64,000 nt of DNA from Halorubrum sp. 2020YC2 (lineage in GTDB: Archaea > Halobacteriota > Halobacteria > Halobacteriales > Haloferacaceae), in assembly GCF_018623055.1 (NCBI RefSeq), contig NZ_CP076019.1:2418001-2482000 (forward strand). Reading direction: 5' to 3'. The position numbers and the translations under genes were made by a program. Each line of letters opens with the position of its first letter. Position 1 is the stretch's first letter. Below the pieces are notes generated by a model that saw nothing but the letters and a program-made list of their open reading frames with translations, did not search any database and was not told where the DNA came from. Below are positions 1-7,830 of the stretch, in pieces.

Positions 1-543
1 GGTCGGCTCGGCTACGTCTCGAACTGGGCCGCGCTCCGACGGAACTTCCCGCCGGAGGACGTCGAGCGGGCCTACGAGCTGCTGGAGCTCGTCGGGCTCG
101 ACGGCATGGAGGACAAGCGGGTCGACGAGCTCTCCGGCGGGCAGCGCCAGCGCGTCGGCATCGCGAGGGCGGTCGTCCAGGAGCCGAAGATCCTGCTGGC
201 CGACGAGCCGACCTCGAGCCTCGACCCCGAGACCTCCCGCGACGTGATGGAGCTGCTCACCGACATCGCCGAGGACCGCGACGTGCCCGTACTGATCAAC
301 ATCCACGAGGTCGACCTCGCGGAGGCGTACGCGGACCGAATCCTCGGGCTCCACGCCGGCGAGCTCGTCTTTGACGGGCCGGCGAGCGACCTCTCCGACG
401 AGTCGAAGGGCGTCATCTACCGGGGGGAGGAGCCGCCGGAGTCGGCCGCGACGGACCCGGACTGGCTGTCGGGTCCGGACGACGAGTCGAGCGCGCGGAA
501 CGGGCAGGACGCCGGTTCCGACCGCCTGCCCGCGGAGGACTGA
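1..543 (+). CDS. phnC: Phosphonate/phosphate-type ABC transporter ATP-binding protein, 5' truncated by window edge
   Basis: This is the C-terminal 180 residues of an ABC ATPase; the reading frame is open from base 1, so the Walker A part lies outside the window. The signature [14 protein letters not shown], Walker B with [12 protein letters not shown] and the switch histidine in INIHEVD are all present. Two PhnE-type permeases follow directly, which identifies it as the PhnC-type ATPase of a phosphonate (or phosphite/phosphate ester) importer on the inner face of the membrane. The last ~40 residues are an acidic tail rich in D, E and S, common in haloarchaea. The substrate cannot be told from sequence; no binding protein (PhnD) is visible here and it may lie upstream. 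Confidence 0.9.
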   Translation, partial: GRLGYVSNWAALRRNFPPEDVERAYELLELVGLDGMEDKRVDELSGGQRQRVGIARAVVQEPKILLADEPTSSLDPETSRDVMELLTDIAEDRDVPVLINIHEVDLAEAYADRILGLHAGELVFDGPASDLSDESKGVIYRGEEPPESAATDPDWLSGPDDESSARNGQDAGSDRLPAED

Positions 544-546
544 CCT

Positions 547-1383
547 GTGGCGACCGAGTCGTCCTCGCCGGCGGGGTCGACGGGCGCGGCCGACCGGCGG
601 ACGTGGCGGCGCCCGACCGCGTTCCGGAACCGGTACACGAAGTGGGCGGTGTACGGGGCCGTCCTCGCGCTGATCGCGTGGTCGGTCGCGAGCCTGCGGA
701 TCACGCCCGGCCGCTTCCTCTCCGGAATCGGGTACGGCTACGAGCTGATCGACTCGATGCTGCCACCCGAGACCGGCAGCGAATACACGCTCAGGCTGTT
801 TGACCGCATGATCGAGACGATCGCGATGGCGATGGTCGCGACCGTCGCCGGGATCGCGATCAGCCTCCCGGTGGCGTTCGGGGCGGCCGAGAACATCTCG
901 CCGAAGCCGACCTACTACCTCAGTCGCGGTATCATCAGCGCCACGCGCGCCATCGACGGGCTGATCGTCGCGATCATCGCCGTCATCGCGCTCGGGTTCG
1001 GCCCGCTCGCGGGGATCGTCGCGATCAGCTTCAAAACGATAGGCTTCTTCTCGAAGCTGTTCGCCGAGGACTTAGAGGACATCGACATGGGAGGTGTCGA
1101 GGCAGTCCGGGCGACCGGCGCCTCTCGGTTCCAGAGCCTCGTCTACGGGGTCATCCCGCAGGTCGTTCCGCGGTTCGCCGGGCTCGCCGTGTACCGGTGG
1201 GACATCAACATCCGGTCGTCGACGATCGTCGGGATCGTCGGCGCCGGCGGGATCGGCGTCCTCCTCCAGCGAGCCTACCAACGGTACGAGTACGACTACG
1301 TGGCGGCGATCCTCGTTGCGATCATCGCCGTGGTCCTCGTCGCCGAGTTCGTGAGCGCCGTCGTCAGACGGAGGGTCCAGTGA
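547..1383 (+). CDS. phnE: Phosphonate ABC transporter permease PhnE (first of two)
   Basis: A 278-residue inner-membrane permease with about six hydrophobic segments. It contains the ABC permease cytoplasmic loop (EAVRATGASRFQ, then a G-rich IVGAGGIGVLLQ) of the PhnE family. The start is GTG, 3 bases after the phnC stop. Its stop TGA shares its final A with the ATG of the next permease, so the genes are translationally coupled. It probably forms a heterodimer with the following paralogue and is powered by PhnC. Confidence 0.9.
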   Translation: MATESSSPAGSTGAADRRTWRRPTAFRNRYTKWAVYGAVLALIAWSVASLRITPGRFLSGIGYGYELIDSMLPPETGSEYTLRLFDRMIETIAMAMVATVAGIAISLPVAFGAAENISPKPTYYLSRGIISATRAIDGLIVAIIAVIALGFGPLAGIVAISFKTIGFFSKLFAEDLEDIDMGGVEAVRATGASRFQSLVYGVIPQVVPRFAGLAVYRWDINIRSSTIVGIVGAGGIGVLLQRAYQRYEYDYVAAILVAIIAVVLVAEFVSAVVRRRVQ

Positions 1384-2177
1384 TGGCGGGCGCCACGCGC
1401 GAGTGGAGCCGGTTCGACGCGAGAGAGCGGCTCTTCCGGATCGGTGGTGCGCTCGTCGCCGTCGCCGTCGTTGTCGCTTCGTGGGAGTGGCTCGACATGA
1501 GCCTCCAGTACGTGACCTCCGCGCCGGCGCAGGTCGGCGACCTCTTCGGACGGATGGTCCCGCCGGACTGGGGGTACCTGCCGAACGCGGTCGGCCCGCT
1601 CGCCGAGACGATACAGATAGCCGTCGTCGGGACGATTGCGGCGGTGGCGATGGCGGCCCCGGTCGCGTACATCACCGCCGAGAACACGACGCCGAACCGG
1701 GCTACGTACGCGCTCGGGAAGCTTATCGTCACCGTCTCGCGGTCGGTCCACACGATCGTCTGGGCGCTGCTGTTCGTCGTGATGTTCGGGCCGGGCGCGC
1801 TCGCGGGGACCGTCGCGACCGCCGTCCGGTCGATCGGGTTCCTCGCGAAGCTCCTCGGCGAGGAGATCGAGGAGATCGACTTCGGACAGGTGGAAGGAGT
1901 GCGCGCGACCGGCGCGAGCCCCGCTCAGCTGCTGATCTACGGGATCGTCCCGCAGATCAAGCCGGCGCTGGTCGGGCTCAGCGTGTACCGCTGGGACATC
2001 AACGTGCGGGCGGCGACGATCCTCGGCTTCGTCGGGGCCGGCGGGATCGGCGTCCAGCTGTTCGAGGCGATCGACTCGTTCGCGTGGCGGACGGTGTCGG
2101 CGCTCCTCGTCGCCATCCTCGGCGTCGTGCTCGTCAGCGAAGGCGTGTCGGCGTACGCCCGACGGAAGGTGCGCTGA
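1383..2177 (+). CDS. phnE: Phosphonate ABC transporter permease PhnE (second of two)
   Basis: A 264-residue permease paralogous to its upstream neighbour: the same loop (EGVRATGASPAQ, then ILGFVGAGGIGVQLFE) and a similar membrane pattern. I chose the ATG that overlaps the upstream stop by one base; longer upstream in-frame starts would lie inside the first phnE. Two permease genes next to one ATPase suggest a heterodimeric channel. Its stop again overlaps the next start by one base, placing the HAD gene in the same operon. Confidence 0.9.
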   Translation: MAGATREWSRFDARERLFRIGGALVAVAVVVASWEWLDMSLQYVTSAPAQVGDLFGRMVPPDWGYLPNAVGPLAETIQIAVVGTIAAVAMAAPVAYITAENTTPNRATYALGKLIVTVSRSVHTIVWALLFVVMFGPGALAGTVATAVRSIGFLAKLLGEEIEEIDFGQVEGVRATGASPAQLLIYGIVPQIKPALVGLSVYRWDINVRAATILGFVGAGGIGVQLFEAIDSFAWRTVSALLVAILGVVLVSEGVSAYARRKVR

Positions 2178-2953
2178 TGGCGGCCGAGCGGCGGAGCGAC
2201 CCGCGACCCGACGACGGAACGGAGCCACACATGACAACGATTCACGACGCAGACGACCGGACCGACCGACCGACTGACGGAGTCGTGCTCTTCGACATGG
2301 ACGGCGTGGTCCTCGACGGCTGGGGGACCGACGACGCCGTTCACAGCCGCGCGCTCGACGACGTGCTCGAGGAACGGGACCTGCGGGTGACCGGAGACCT
2401 CCGGCGCCCGCTGGAGACGCACGCGTACGACGACGACTTCCGAGGCGCCTGCGAGGAGCTCGGCGTCGACCCCGCGGACCTGTTCCGGGCCCGCGAGGAG
2501 CGCAGCGCGAAGCGCTCCGTGGCCCGGCTCGCGGCCGGGACGAGACGGCTCTGCCCCGACGTCGACGCGGTCGGCGAGCTCGCGGAGCGCGTCCCCGTCG
2601 GGCTCGTGAGCAACAACTACCACCCGACCGTCGAGTTCGTCGTCGACCACTTCCGGCTCGACGCGTTCGCGTTCGTCCGCGGCCGTGACCTCGGTCCCGA
2701 GGGGTTCCGGCGCCGGAAGCCGGACCCGCACTACCTGAACGAGGCGCTCGACGCGCTGGACGCGACGGGCGGCGTCTACGTCGGGGACCGCGCGACGGAC
2801 GTGCTCGCCGCCGAGCGCGCCGGACTCGACAGCGCGTTTCTCAGGCGCGAGCACAACGCGGCCCGCGACCTCGACGTGGACCCGACCCACGAGATCGAGA
2901 GCCTCCACGACCTGACCGATGTCATCGGCCCTCTCGGAACGACGCCCGACTAG
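2177..2953 (+). CDS. HAD-superfamily hydrolase (phosphatase-like) in the phn operon
   Basis: A 258-residue HAD phosphatase-like protein. Motif I is FDMDGVVLD, motif II is VSNN, the motif III lysine is in RRKPDP and motif IV is GDRATD. I start at the ATG overlapping the phnE stop; an ATG at 2231 would remove an 18-residue polar leader and is a real alternative. Position at the end of the phosphonate transporter operon suggests it acts on an imported phospho-compound, for example phosphonoacetaldehyde or a phosphomonoester. The motif I residues DMDG differ from the DWAGT form of classical phosphonoacetaldehyde hydrolases, so a phosphatase is more likely. The role is inferred. Confidence 0.75.
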   Translation: MAAERRSDPRPDDGTEPHMTTIHDADDRTDRPTDGVVLFDMDGVVLDGWGTDDAVHSRALDDVLEERDLRVTGDLRRPLETHAYDDDFRGACEELGVDPADLFRAREERSAKRSVARLAAGTRRLCPDVDAVGELAERVPVGLVSNNYHPTVEFVVDHFRLDAFAFVRGRDLGPEGFRRRKPDPHYLNEALDALDATGGVYVGDRATDVLAAERAGLDSAFLRREHNAARDLDVDPTHEIESLHDLTDVIGPLGTTPD

Positions 2954-3097
2954 GGCGACGAGACGCGTCCCGGCCGCGGCGGCGGAACCGTCGGCGGGAC
3001 CGATCGGCCGAAGGGGACGACGAACGTAACCGTCGACGGCAACACCGGTCCGCCCTCCGCCGGCAGGGTTTTGAGTGTCCGTGTCGAACGCGTTCGC

Positions 3098-3472
3098 ATG
3101 AGTACCGAACCGGCCGACACCGGGACCGAGGGGAGCGACCCGGCGATCGAGGTGACCCCGGACGCCGCGGAGGAGGCGCTCTCGCTCCTCGACGGCGAGG
3201 GGCTCGACACCGACATCGCCGGACTGCGGCTGTTCGTCCAGCAGGGCGGCTGCGCGGGACTGTCGTACGGGATGCGCTTCGACACCGAACCGGAGGACGA
3301 CGACCTCGTCGTGGAACACCACGGGCTCCGCGTGTTCGTCGACCCCGCGAGCAAGAACTACATCGGCGGCAGCACGCTCGACTACGAGCACGGGCTGCAG
3401 GCGGCCGGCTTCGAGGTCGAGAACCCGAACGTCGTCTCCGAGTGCGGCTGCGGCGAGTCGTTCCGAACGTAG
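3098..3472 (+). CDS. HesB/IscA-family iron-sulfur cluster assembly protein
   Basis: A 124-residue A-type Fe-S carrier. The three conserved cysteines are present: C52 in GGCAG, and C116 and C118 in the C-terminal ECGCGESF. It has an acidic N-terminal extension of about 20 residues. The ATG at 3098 is preferred over an in-frame TTG at 3071 because the domain begins soon after it. A-type carriers accept or deliver clusters to apoproteins in the cytosol. It is monocistronic by spacing. Confidence 0.88.
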   Translation: MSTEPADTGTEGSDPAIEVTPDAAEEALSLLDGEGLDTDIAGLRLFVQQGGCAGLSYGMRFDTEPEDDDLVVEHHGLRVFVDPASKNYIGGSTLDYEHGLQAAGFEVENPNVVSECGCGESFRT

Positions 3473-3551
3473 CGAGTCACCGTTCGAGTTCCTGTTTTCT
3501 CGCCGTCGCGCGAGTCCGCCGCTTAAGTCGCTCCGGAGGGTACGGGGTCCC

Positions 3552-3797
3552 ATGAGTCTGGAAGCGTCGACGACGCCGAGCGGGGAGCAGGTGTACACCG
3601 ACCGGTCGCGCACCGAGCGCGGCGCGGACGGCCCCTTCTACCTCGTGTTCGAGGACGAGGCGGGCGAGTCCCGCTGGGGGTTCCGCTGTGGCAACTGCGA
3701 CTCGTTCGACACCGCGATGGACACGATGGGCCGGATCCAGTGTACCGGGTGCGGCAACCTCCGGAAGCCGGACGAGTGGGACGCGGCCCACGAGTAA
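3552..3797 (+). CDS. Small zinc-ribbon-like protein (DUF5816-like)
   Basis: An 81-residue protein with two CxxC pairs, RCGNC and QCTGCG, about 20 residues apart, which look like a zinc ribbon. The body is acidic with a conserved-looking FYLVFED and SRWGFRC core. From memory it resembles the haloarchaeal DUF5816 family, for which I know no function. A T/A-rich box about 25 bases before the ATG fits a leaderless transcript. Confidence 0.7.
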   Translation: MSLEASTTPSGEQVYTDRSRTERGADGPFYLVFEDEAGESRWGFRCGNCDSFDTAMDTMGRIQCTGCGNLRKPDEWDAAHE

Positions 3798-3900
3798 GCC
3801 GCGTTCGCGGTTCTCCCGCCCGTTCCGGGCGGTGCGTCCGATTCTCCGCGGCCGGAATCGTGAGAAAGTTTATCACGGATGGTGCCGAACTCCGAGGTAG

Positions 3901-4239
3901 ATGGCCACCGCGAGCATCCCCCCGACGACCGAGGCCAGAGACGTCTTCCGCGAACTGGGATACACCGTCTCCGACGGCGGACGAGAGTTCGTCGCGGAAC
4001 GCAAGTGGCGGCGCGTGTTCGTGACGGTGCTGTGTCTGGACGACGACGACCTCGACTCGTATCTCGCGGACGGCGGCGACGCGCCGCGGCTCCGGTGTTT
4101 CGTCACGTGGCGCGACCGCGCGGCCGACCTCCAAGAGCGGCTCGTCGACGCGAAACCGCCCTACGACTGGGCGGTCATCGGCATCGACCGCGACGGCGAG
4201 GACTTCGCGGTGATGGAAGGCGCGCGCGGCAGTCCCTGA
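3901..4239 (+). CDS. Conserved haloarchaeal hypothetical protein
   Basis: A 112-residue soluble acidic protein that I cannot assign to a named family with confidence. It has the alternating strand and helix pattern of a small alpha/beta domain (RVFVTVLCLD, RCFVTWRD, DWAVIGIDRDG) and no membrane segment. A TATA-like TTTATCAC lies about 28 bases before the ATG. The mobile element downstream begins about 100 bases after its stop. Confidence 0.65.
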   Translation: MATASIPPTTEARDVFRELGYTVSDGGREFVAERKWRRVFVTVLCLDDDDLDSYLADGGDAPRLRCFVTWRDRAADLQERLVDAKPPYDWAVIGIDRDGEDFAVMEGARGSP

Positions 4240-4339
4240 CCTCCCCCGCGGTGACGGTTCTCTGCGCCCGCCTCGACTACCGGCGGGCTGGCGGCCGGGA
4301 GCGTTCTCCGCCGGCCCTCACGTCGAGTGGCTATCTTTC

Positions 4340-4705
4340 TTCGAGGAGAGAATCCCGCCGTTCACGGCGGGCGTGAATCCGACAACGCCTCCACAACCTA
4401 CGTTCAGCAACAATACGGATATTTAACTAATAGTGTATCGTAGCATGACGTACACCGAGGCGGTCACACCGCCCACTCAAATGCACAATATCGGGACTCC
4501 GAGGCCCAGAACGTTCGAGACACACTCTCGAACCGCTGTGGTGTCTCGGTCAAGATAACTCCGAGTCCCCTGCCGGGATAGGAGTAACGGCGGTGTGGCC
4601 CCGCCATCGGCCTGTCATGCCGACAGGCCGTGAACCAGCAAATATCCCAACCCAGCGGTGTAGTGCCGTGGGAAGCCTCGCCGTTTACGGCGAGGAGGAG
4701 GTCAC
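4340..4705 (+). mobile_element. Non-autonomous IS200/IS605-type element (PATE/MITE-like)
   Basis: About 365 bp with no credible gene. The left end has a hairpin CCCGCCG-TTCA-CGGCGGG (4354-4371). The right end has CCTCGCCG-TTTA-CGGCGAGG (4676-4695) followed by GAGGAGGTCAC. Subterminal hairpins of this form are typical, from memory, of haloarchaeal IS200/IS605/IS1341 ends and of the transposase-free PATEs described in square archaea. Neither TnpA (HUH nuclease) nor TnpB can be read. Outer limits are approximate, because IS605 elements make no target duplication and lack inverted termini. Confidence 0.65.
4590..4705 (+). ncRNA. Candidate omega-RNA-like (TnpB guide RNA scaffold) right end
   Basis: The last ~115 bases of the element fold well on paper. 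An 8-bp stem GGCCTGTC/GACAGGCC encloses a 5-base loop (4609-4629). The AT-rich AAATATCCCAAC can pair with the downstream GTGGGAA as a pseudoknot. The strong terminal hairpin lies at 4676-4695. This is the layout of the 3' scaffold that in autonomous relatives guides TnpB, with the guide read from flanking DNA after GTCAC. Function is inferred; no TnpB is encoded here. Confidence 0.45.
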
Positions 4706-4731
4706 TTGCGGCCCCGCCGCGTACGGTCCCC

Positions 4732-5166
4732 ATGGAGCACGTCGAGTACGTCTACACCAGCGGCATGTCCGAATCCGAGGTCGATAGCCGCCTCCGGGGC
4801 GGCGAACACGGCGTCTTGGGGTTAGCGAACGCCGACGACGCGTACGCCGTCCCGCTGAGCTACCACTACGACGGCGACCGCCTCCTGCTCCGCGTGAGCG
4901 GACACGACGGCGACGGCGAGAAGGGGCGGTTCCTCGAGACGACCGACACCGCCACGTTCGTGTGCTACGAGGCGTCGGCGGACGAGTCGTGGAGCGTCCA
5001 CGTCCGCGGGCCGGTCCGGCGGTGGGAGCGGACCGTCGACGAGGCGACGCTCAACGAGTGGTTTCAGCCGTTCCGTCTCTTCGACGAGGCGGTCGAGAAC
5101 GTCGCGTTCGCCCTCTACGAGCTGCGGATGGAGACGGTCATCGGTCGCACAACCGCGGACGCGTAG
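4732..5166 (+). CDS. Pyridoxamine 5'-phosphate oxidase family (flavin-binding split-barrel) protein
   Basis: A 144-residue protein resembling the PNPOx-like split-barrel family: an N-terminal GVLGLANADDAYAVPLSY strand pair, then LLLRVSGHDGDGEKGRF and TATFVCYE, which match the FMN-binding part of such proteins. The true substrate is unknown; many members bind FMN, F420 or haem and are not PNP oxidases. I chose the ATG at 4732. A longer in-frame reading starts inside the mobile element and is probably artefactual. The element's right end lies only about 26 bases before the start, so the native promoter was displaced or replaced. Confidence 0.78.
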   Translation: MEHVEYVYTSGMSESEVDSRLRGGEHGVLGLANADDAYAVPLSYHYDGDRLLLRVSGHDGDGEKGRFLETTDTATFVCYEASADESWSVHVRGPVRRWERTVDEATLNEWFQPFRLFDEAVENVAFALYELRMETVIGRTTADA

Positions 5167-5280
5167 CCCGTGAGCCGGGGAACGGGCCCCGGAGATGCGG
5201 CGCGTTCGGGGCGATCGGGGTCGCGGTCCCCGCGACCCCGCTCCGCGAGGTCCCGTTCCCGCCCGCGCCCCCCGCGGACG

Positions 5281-5292
5281 CGTATTTTTATC
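5281..5292 (+). promoter_or_regulatory. TATA-like promoter element of the dodecin gene
   Basis: CGTATTTTTATC sits about 30 bases before the dodecin ATG, in a stretch otherwise made of G and C. This matches the usual haloarchaeal TATA position for a transcript that starts at or near the start codon. Confidence 0.6.
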
Positions 5293-5319
5293 CCCCCGTG
5301 TTCCCTACCAGCACGCGAC

Positions 5320-5520
5320 ATGGTGTTCAAGAAGATAACGCTGATCGGGACGAGCGAGGAGAGCTTCGACGCCGCGACCGACGACGCCCTCGACCGGGCG
5401 GAAGACACCCTCGACAACGTGTACTGGGCGGAGGTCGAGGAGTTCGGGGTCGAACTTCAGGGGGACGCCGAGCGCGAGTATCAGGCGGAAGTCGAGGTCG
5501 CGTTCGAACTCGAAGGCTGA
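5320..5520 (+). CDS. Dodecin (flavin-binding storage protein)
   Basis: A 66-residue dodecin, close to the well-studied Halobacterium salinarum protein (~68 aa). It starts [16 protein letters not shown] and has the flavin-stacking tryptophan W36 in NVYWAEV. Twelve subunits form a hollow sphere that binds riboflavin or lumichrome pairs and buffers free flavin. The ATG is preceded by a TATA-like TATTTTTATC about 30 bases upstream, consistent with leaderless transcription. The flavin-related PNPOx-like gene just upstream may be a functional neighbour, but the genes are about 150 bp apart. Confidence 0.93.
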   Translation: MVFKKITLIGTSEESFDAATDDALDRAEDTLDNVYWAEVEEFGVELQGDAEREYQAEVEVAFELEG

Positions 5521-5576
5521 GCGCGGTCCGCGTCTCGATCTTTTAGTTGGCGCCGATCCCCGCCACCCGGAGTCGG

Positions 5577-5990
5577 TCACGTCGCGATGAGGACGACCGC
5601 GACCGCTCCGAGCGCGACGCCGAGCCCCTTCCTCGCCGTGACGCCCTCGCCTAGCACGACGATGCCGAGCAGCGCCCCGCCGACGAGGAACATCCCGAAG
5701 ATGGGGACGACGACGCTGACCGGGCCGGTCGCGAGCGCGCGGAAGTAACCGACGACGGCGCCGGCGAGACAGACCCCCGCCGCGAGCGCGAACCCGACGG
5801 GGCGGCTCGCCAGCGACGGCACCGACCACTTCCCGAACAGGACCGCGACGGTCGTCGCGATCAGGGCCAGCGTGCCGACCGCGATCGGCATCACGGTGAA
5901 CGTCGGGAGATCTCGGAGCGCGACCTTCATGAACAGGAACGCGAACGAGTAACACCCCATCGCGAGCAGCGCCCAGAAGACGTGGTTCAC
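5577..5990 (-). CDS. EamA/DMT-superfamily membrane protein, single-repeat form
   Basis: A 137-residue hydrophobic protein with four to five predicted membrane helices, equal to one EamA repeat (classical DMT exporters have two). Features are FLFMKVALRDLP near the N terminus and a final GVTARKGLGVALGAVAVVLIAT typical of the repeat end. Half-size members act as dimers or are small-drug or metabolite permease-like; the substrate is unknown. The start ATG at 5990 faces the repeat-rich intergenic region. Confidence 0.75.
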   Translation of the reverse strand: MNHVFWALLAMGCYSFAFLFMKVALRDLPTFTVMPIAVGTLALIATTVAVLFGKWSVPSLASRPVGFALAAGVCLAGAVVGYFRALATGPVSVVVPIFGMFLVGGALLGIVVLGEGVTARKGLGVALGAVAVVLIAT

Positions 5991-6149
5991 GGAGTCTCGC
6001 CCTCCCAGTCGCGTGTCGGTTCCCCTCTTCGGTGTGGCATTCGTTCCCGCACACGCTTGGATATCATAAAAAAATGATCCGGTCGTAACTCTCAGCGAGC
6101 GAAACAGTCGGAGTGTGATCGATACGAGTGAGAGCGGTTTGCCGGCGAT

Positions 6150-6505
6150 TATTTATAAATGAGAAACGACTCCACGAGGGACGCCACCGGAGCCCCAGCC
6201 GCTCGTTTATCAATCGTCGCAGACGGATCGTCGACGCATACTGCCGAAGCCCCAGCCGTGAGGCGGGCGCACGCTCGCCGCGCTCCTCGCTCGCGTTGCT
6301 CGCTGCGGTGCTCGCATCGCCTGCGCCCGCCTCACGGCTGCCCCTTCGAGTCCCGCCCCGCACAGCACCGCGCCTCACGCCTCCCCAGCCTCGTCAGTCG
6401 CCTCCGCTTCGCTCCGGCGACTGACTCCCTCGCACCGGCGGTTCGCGGCCCTCCGGGCCGCTCACCGGGGCGCGCCGACCGCATCGCCTCGTTCATTTAT
6501 AAGCA
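6150..6505 (-). repeat. Structured dispersed repeat, copy A (inverted relative to copies B and C)
   Basis: A ~355-bp unit bounded by ATTTATAAAT (6151) and CATTTATAAG (6494). It contains a perfect 19-bp inverted repeat, 6253-6271 versus 6322-6340 (CAGCCGTGAGGCGGGCGCA and its complement), with 50 bases between the arms. A second hairpin with GTCAGTCGCC arms lies around 6390-6422 and a third GC hairpin around 6450-6470. Two tail units 57 bases apart carry the AGCCCCAGCC motif (6191 and 6248). The same unit appears at 29545-29890 and 62724-63100. It fills the gap between the EamA gene and the alanyl-tRNA editing gene; no protein is readable. Confidence 0.85.
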
Positions 6506-6552
6506 GTTCCTCGGCGGCCATCTATTTACCCGACCGCGCCTACGACCCGGCA

Positions 6553-7830
6553 ATGACCGCTTCACGCGCGCCGGCCGAGCCGACGGTCCGGGAGTTCGAA
6601 GCGACGGTCGACCGCGTCGACGGCCGCGAGGTCGTCCTCGACGAGACGTACTTCTACCCCGAGTCCGGCGGCCAACCGGCCGACAGGGGCACCCTCGACG
6701 GCCACCTCGTCGACGACGTGGTCGAACGAGACGGGGCGGTCGTCCACGTCCTCGACCCCGATGCGGCGGTCGACCTCGCGTCCGGCGACGAGGTCACGGG
6801 GCTCATCGACGACGCCTTCCGCACCTACTGCGCCCGGGCGCACACCGCCTCGCACGTGCTGTACGGGGCCGCGCGCCGGATCGCGGACGACCTCGGCTAT
6901 GCCGGCTTCGACATCTCCGAAACGAAGGTCCGCGTCGACCTGACGACCGCCGAGCCGCTGGACGACGAGGACCTGATCGAGCTAGAGCGACTCGCCAACC
7001 GCGCCGTCTGGGACTCGCTGCCCGTCTCGTGGGCGACCCACTCGGCCGACGAGGCCCGCGATATCGACGGCATCGCGTTCAACACCAAGACCGAGGAGGG
7101 CGCGATGCGCGGCGGCGCGGTCCGCGTCGTGACGGTCGGCGGCGGCGCGGACGCCGGAGGCGACCCGGCGGCGGACCCGGACGCCGACCCGTGGGACGTC
7201 GCCGCCTGCGGCGGGACTCACGTCGAGAACACCGCGGAGATCGGCCCGATCGCGGTGCTGGACCGGTCGAACCCCGGCGAGGGCGAGACCCGCGTCGAGT
7301 TCGCGGTCGGCCCGACGGCGATAGACGAGTTCGGCGCGGTCCACGCGGCCGCGCTCGACGCCGCGACGACGCTCGACGCGCGCGTCGGTGACCTCCCGGA
7401 CGCCGTCTCTCGGCTCCGCGAGGAGGCCGACCGGCTGGAGGCGGACCTGCGGGACGCCCGCGGGGAACTGCTCGCCGCCCGCCTGCGCGAGTTCCCGACC
7501 GCCGAGGTCGGCGGCGCGCGCTGGGCGATCGGCGCCGTCGACGACGCCGACCCGAACGACCTCCGAGAGCCGGCGACGGCGGCGATCGAGGCCGACGGCG
7601 ACCTCGACGCCCTCGCCGCGGTCGGGACCGGCGACGCCCCGTTCGTCGTGGTCGCGGTCGGCGACGCGGCCAGCGGCGACGTAGGCGACACCGAAATCGG
7701 CGCGGGGGAGGTCGTGGGCGCGGTCACCGACGAGTTCGGCGGCGGGGGCGGCGGCGGCCCGACGTTCGCGCAGGGCGGCGGCCTCGACGCCGACCCCGAG
7801 GACGTCGCGGCGTGGCTCCGCGAGCGATGA
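6553..7830 (+). CDS. Alanyl-tRNA editing protein (AlaX-L type, with DHHA1-like C terminus)
   Basis: A 425-residue free-standing editing protein homologous to the AlaRS editing domain. The zinc/editing residues are in place: H97 and H101 (HTASH) and C219...H223 (CGGTH). The C-terminal half contains a predicted coiled coil (REEADRLEADLRDARGEL) followed by a glycine-rich DHHA1-like end (GGGGGGGPTFAQGGG). It should hydrolyse Ser- or Gly-tRNA(Ala) in the cytosol. The start ATG lies about 30 bases after a TATA-like CTATTTACC. Its stop overlaps the next start (ATGA), so the two are translationally coupled. Confidence 0.9.
   Translation: MTASRAPAEPTVREFEATVDRVDGREVVLDETYFYPESGGQPADRGTLDGHLVDDVVERDGAVVHVLDPDAAVDLASGDEVTGLIDDAFRTYCARAHTASHVLYGAARRIADDLGYAGFDISETKVRVDLTTAEPLDDEDLIELERLANRAVWDSLPVSWATHSADEARDIDGIAFNTKTEEGAMRGGAVRVVTVGGGADAGGDPAADPDADPWDVAACGGTHVENTAEIGPIAVLDRSNPGEGETRVEFAVGPTAIDEFGAVHAAALDAATTLDARVGDLPDAVSRLREEADRLEADLRDARGELLAARLREFPTAEVGGARWAIGAVDDADPNDLREPATAAIEADGDLDALAAVGTGDAPFVVVAVGDAASGDVGDTEIGAGEVVGAVTDEFGGGGGGGPTFAQGGGLDADPEDVAAWLRER

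Noticed and set aside
1937-3613. A 558-residue minus-strand reading across phnE, HAD and iscA
   Set aside because: It runs antisense to three recognisable genes, with biased composition (R, V, D, H) typical of GC-rich shadows.
4444-4560. A short TnpB or TnpA remnant inside the IS605-type element
   Set aside because: Translations in all three frames gave no recognisable transposase motif; treated as non-coding.
6241-6345. Repeat hairpins as a CRISPR array
   Set aside because: The repeat units are not short and evenly spaced with unique spacers, and no cas genes are present; the 57-bp tail units occur only two or three times.
6159-7391. A 410-residue arginine-rich reading across repeat copy A and alaX
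   Set aside because: It is out of frame with alaX and arginine-rich; no domain is visible.
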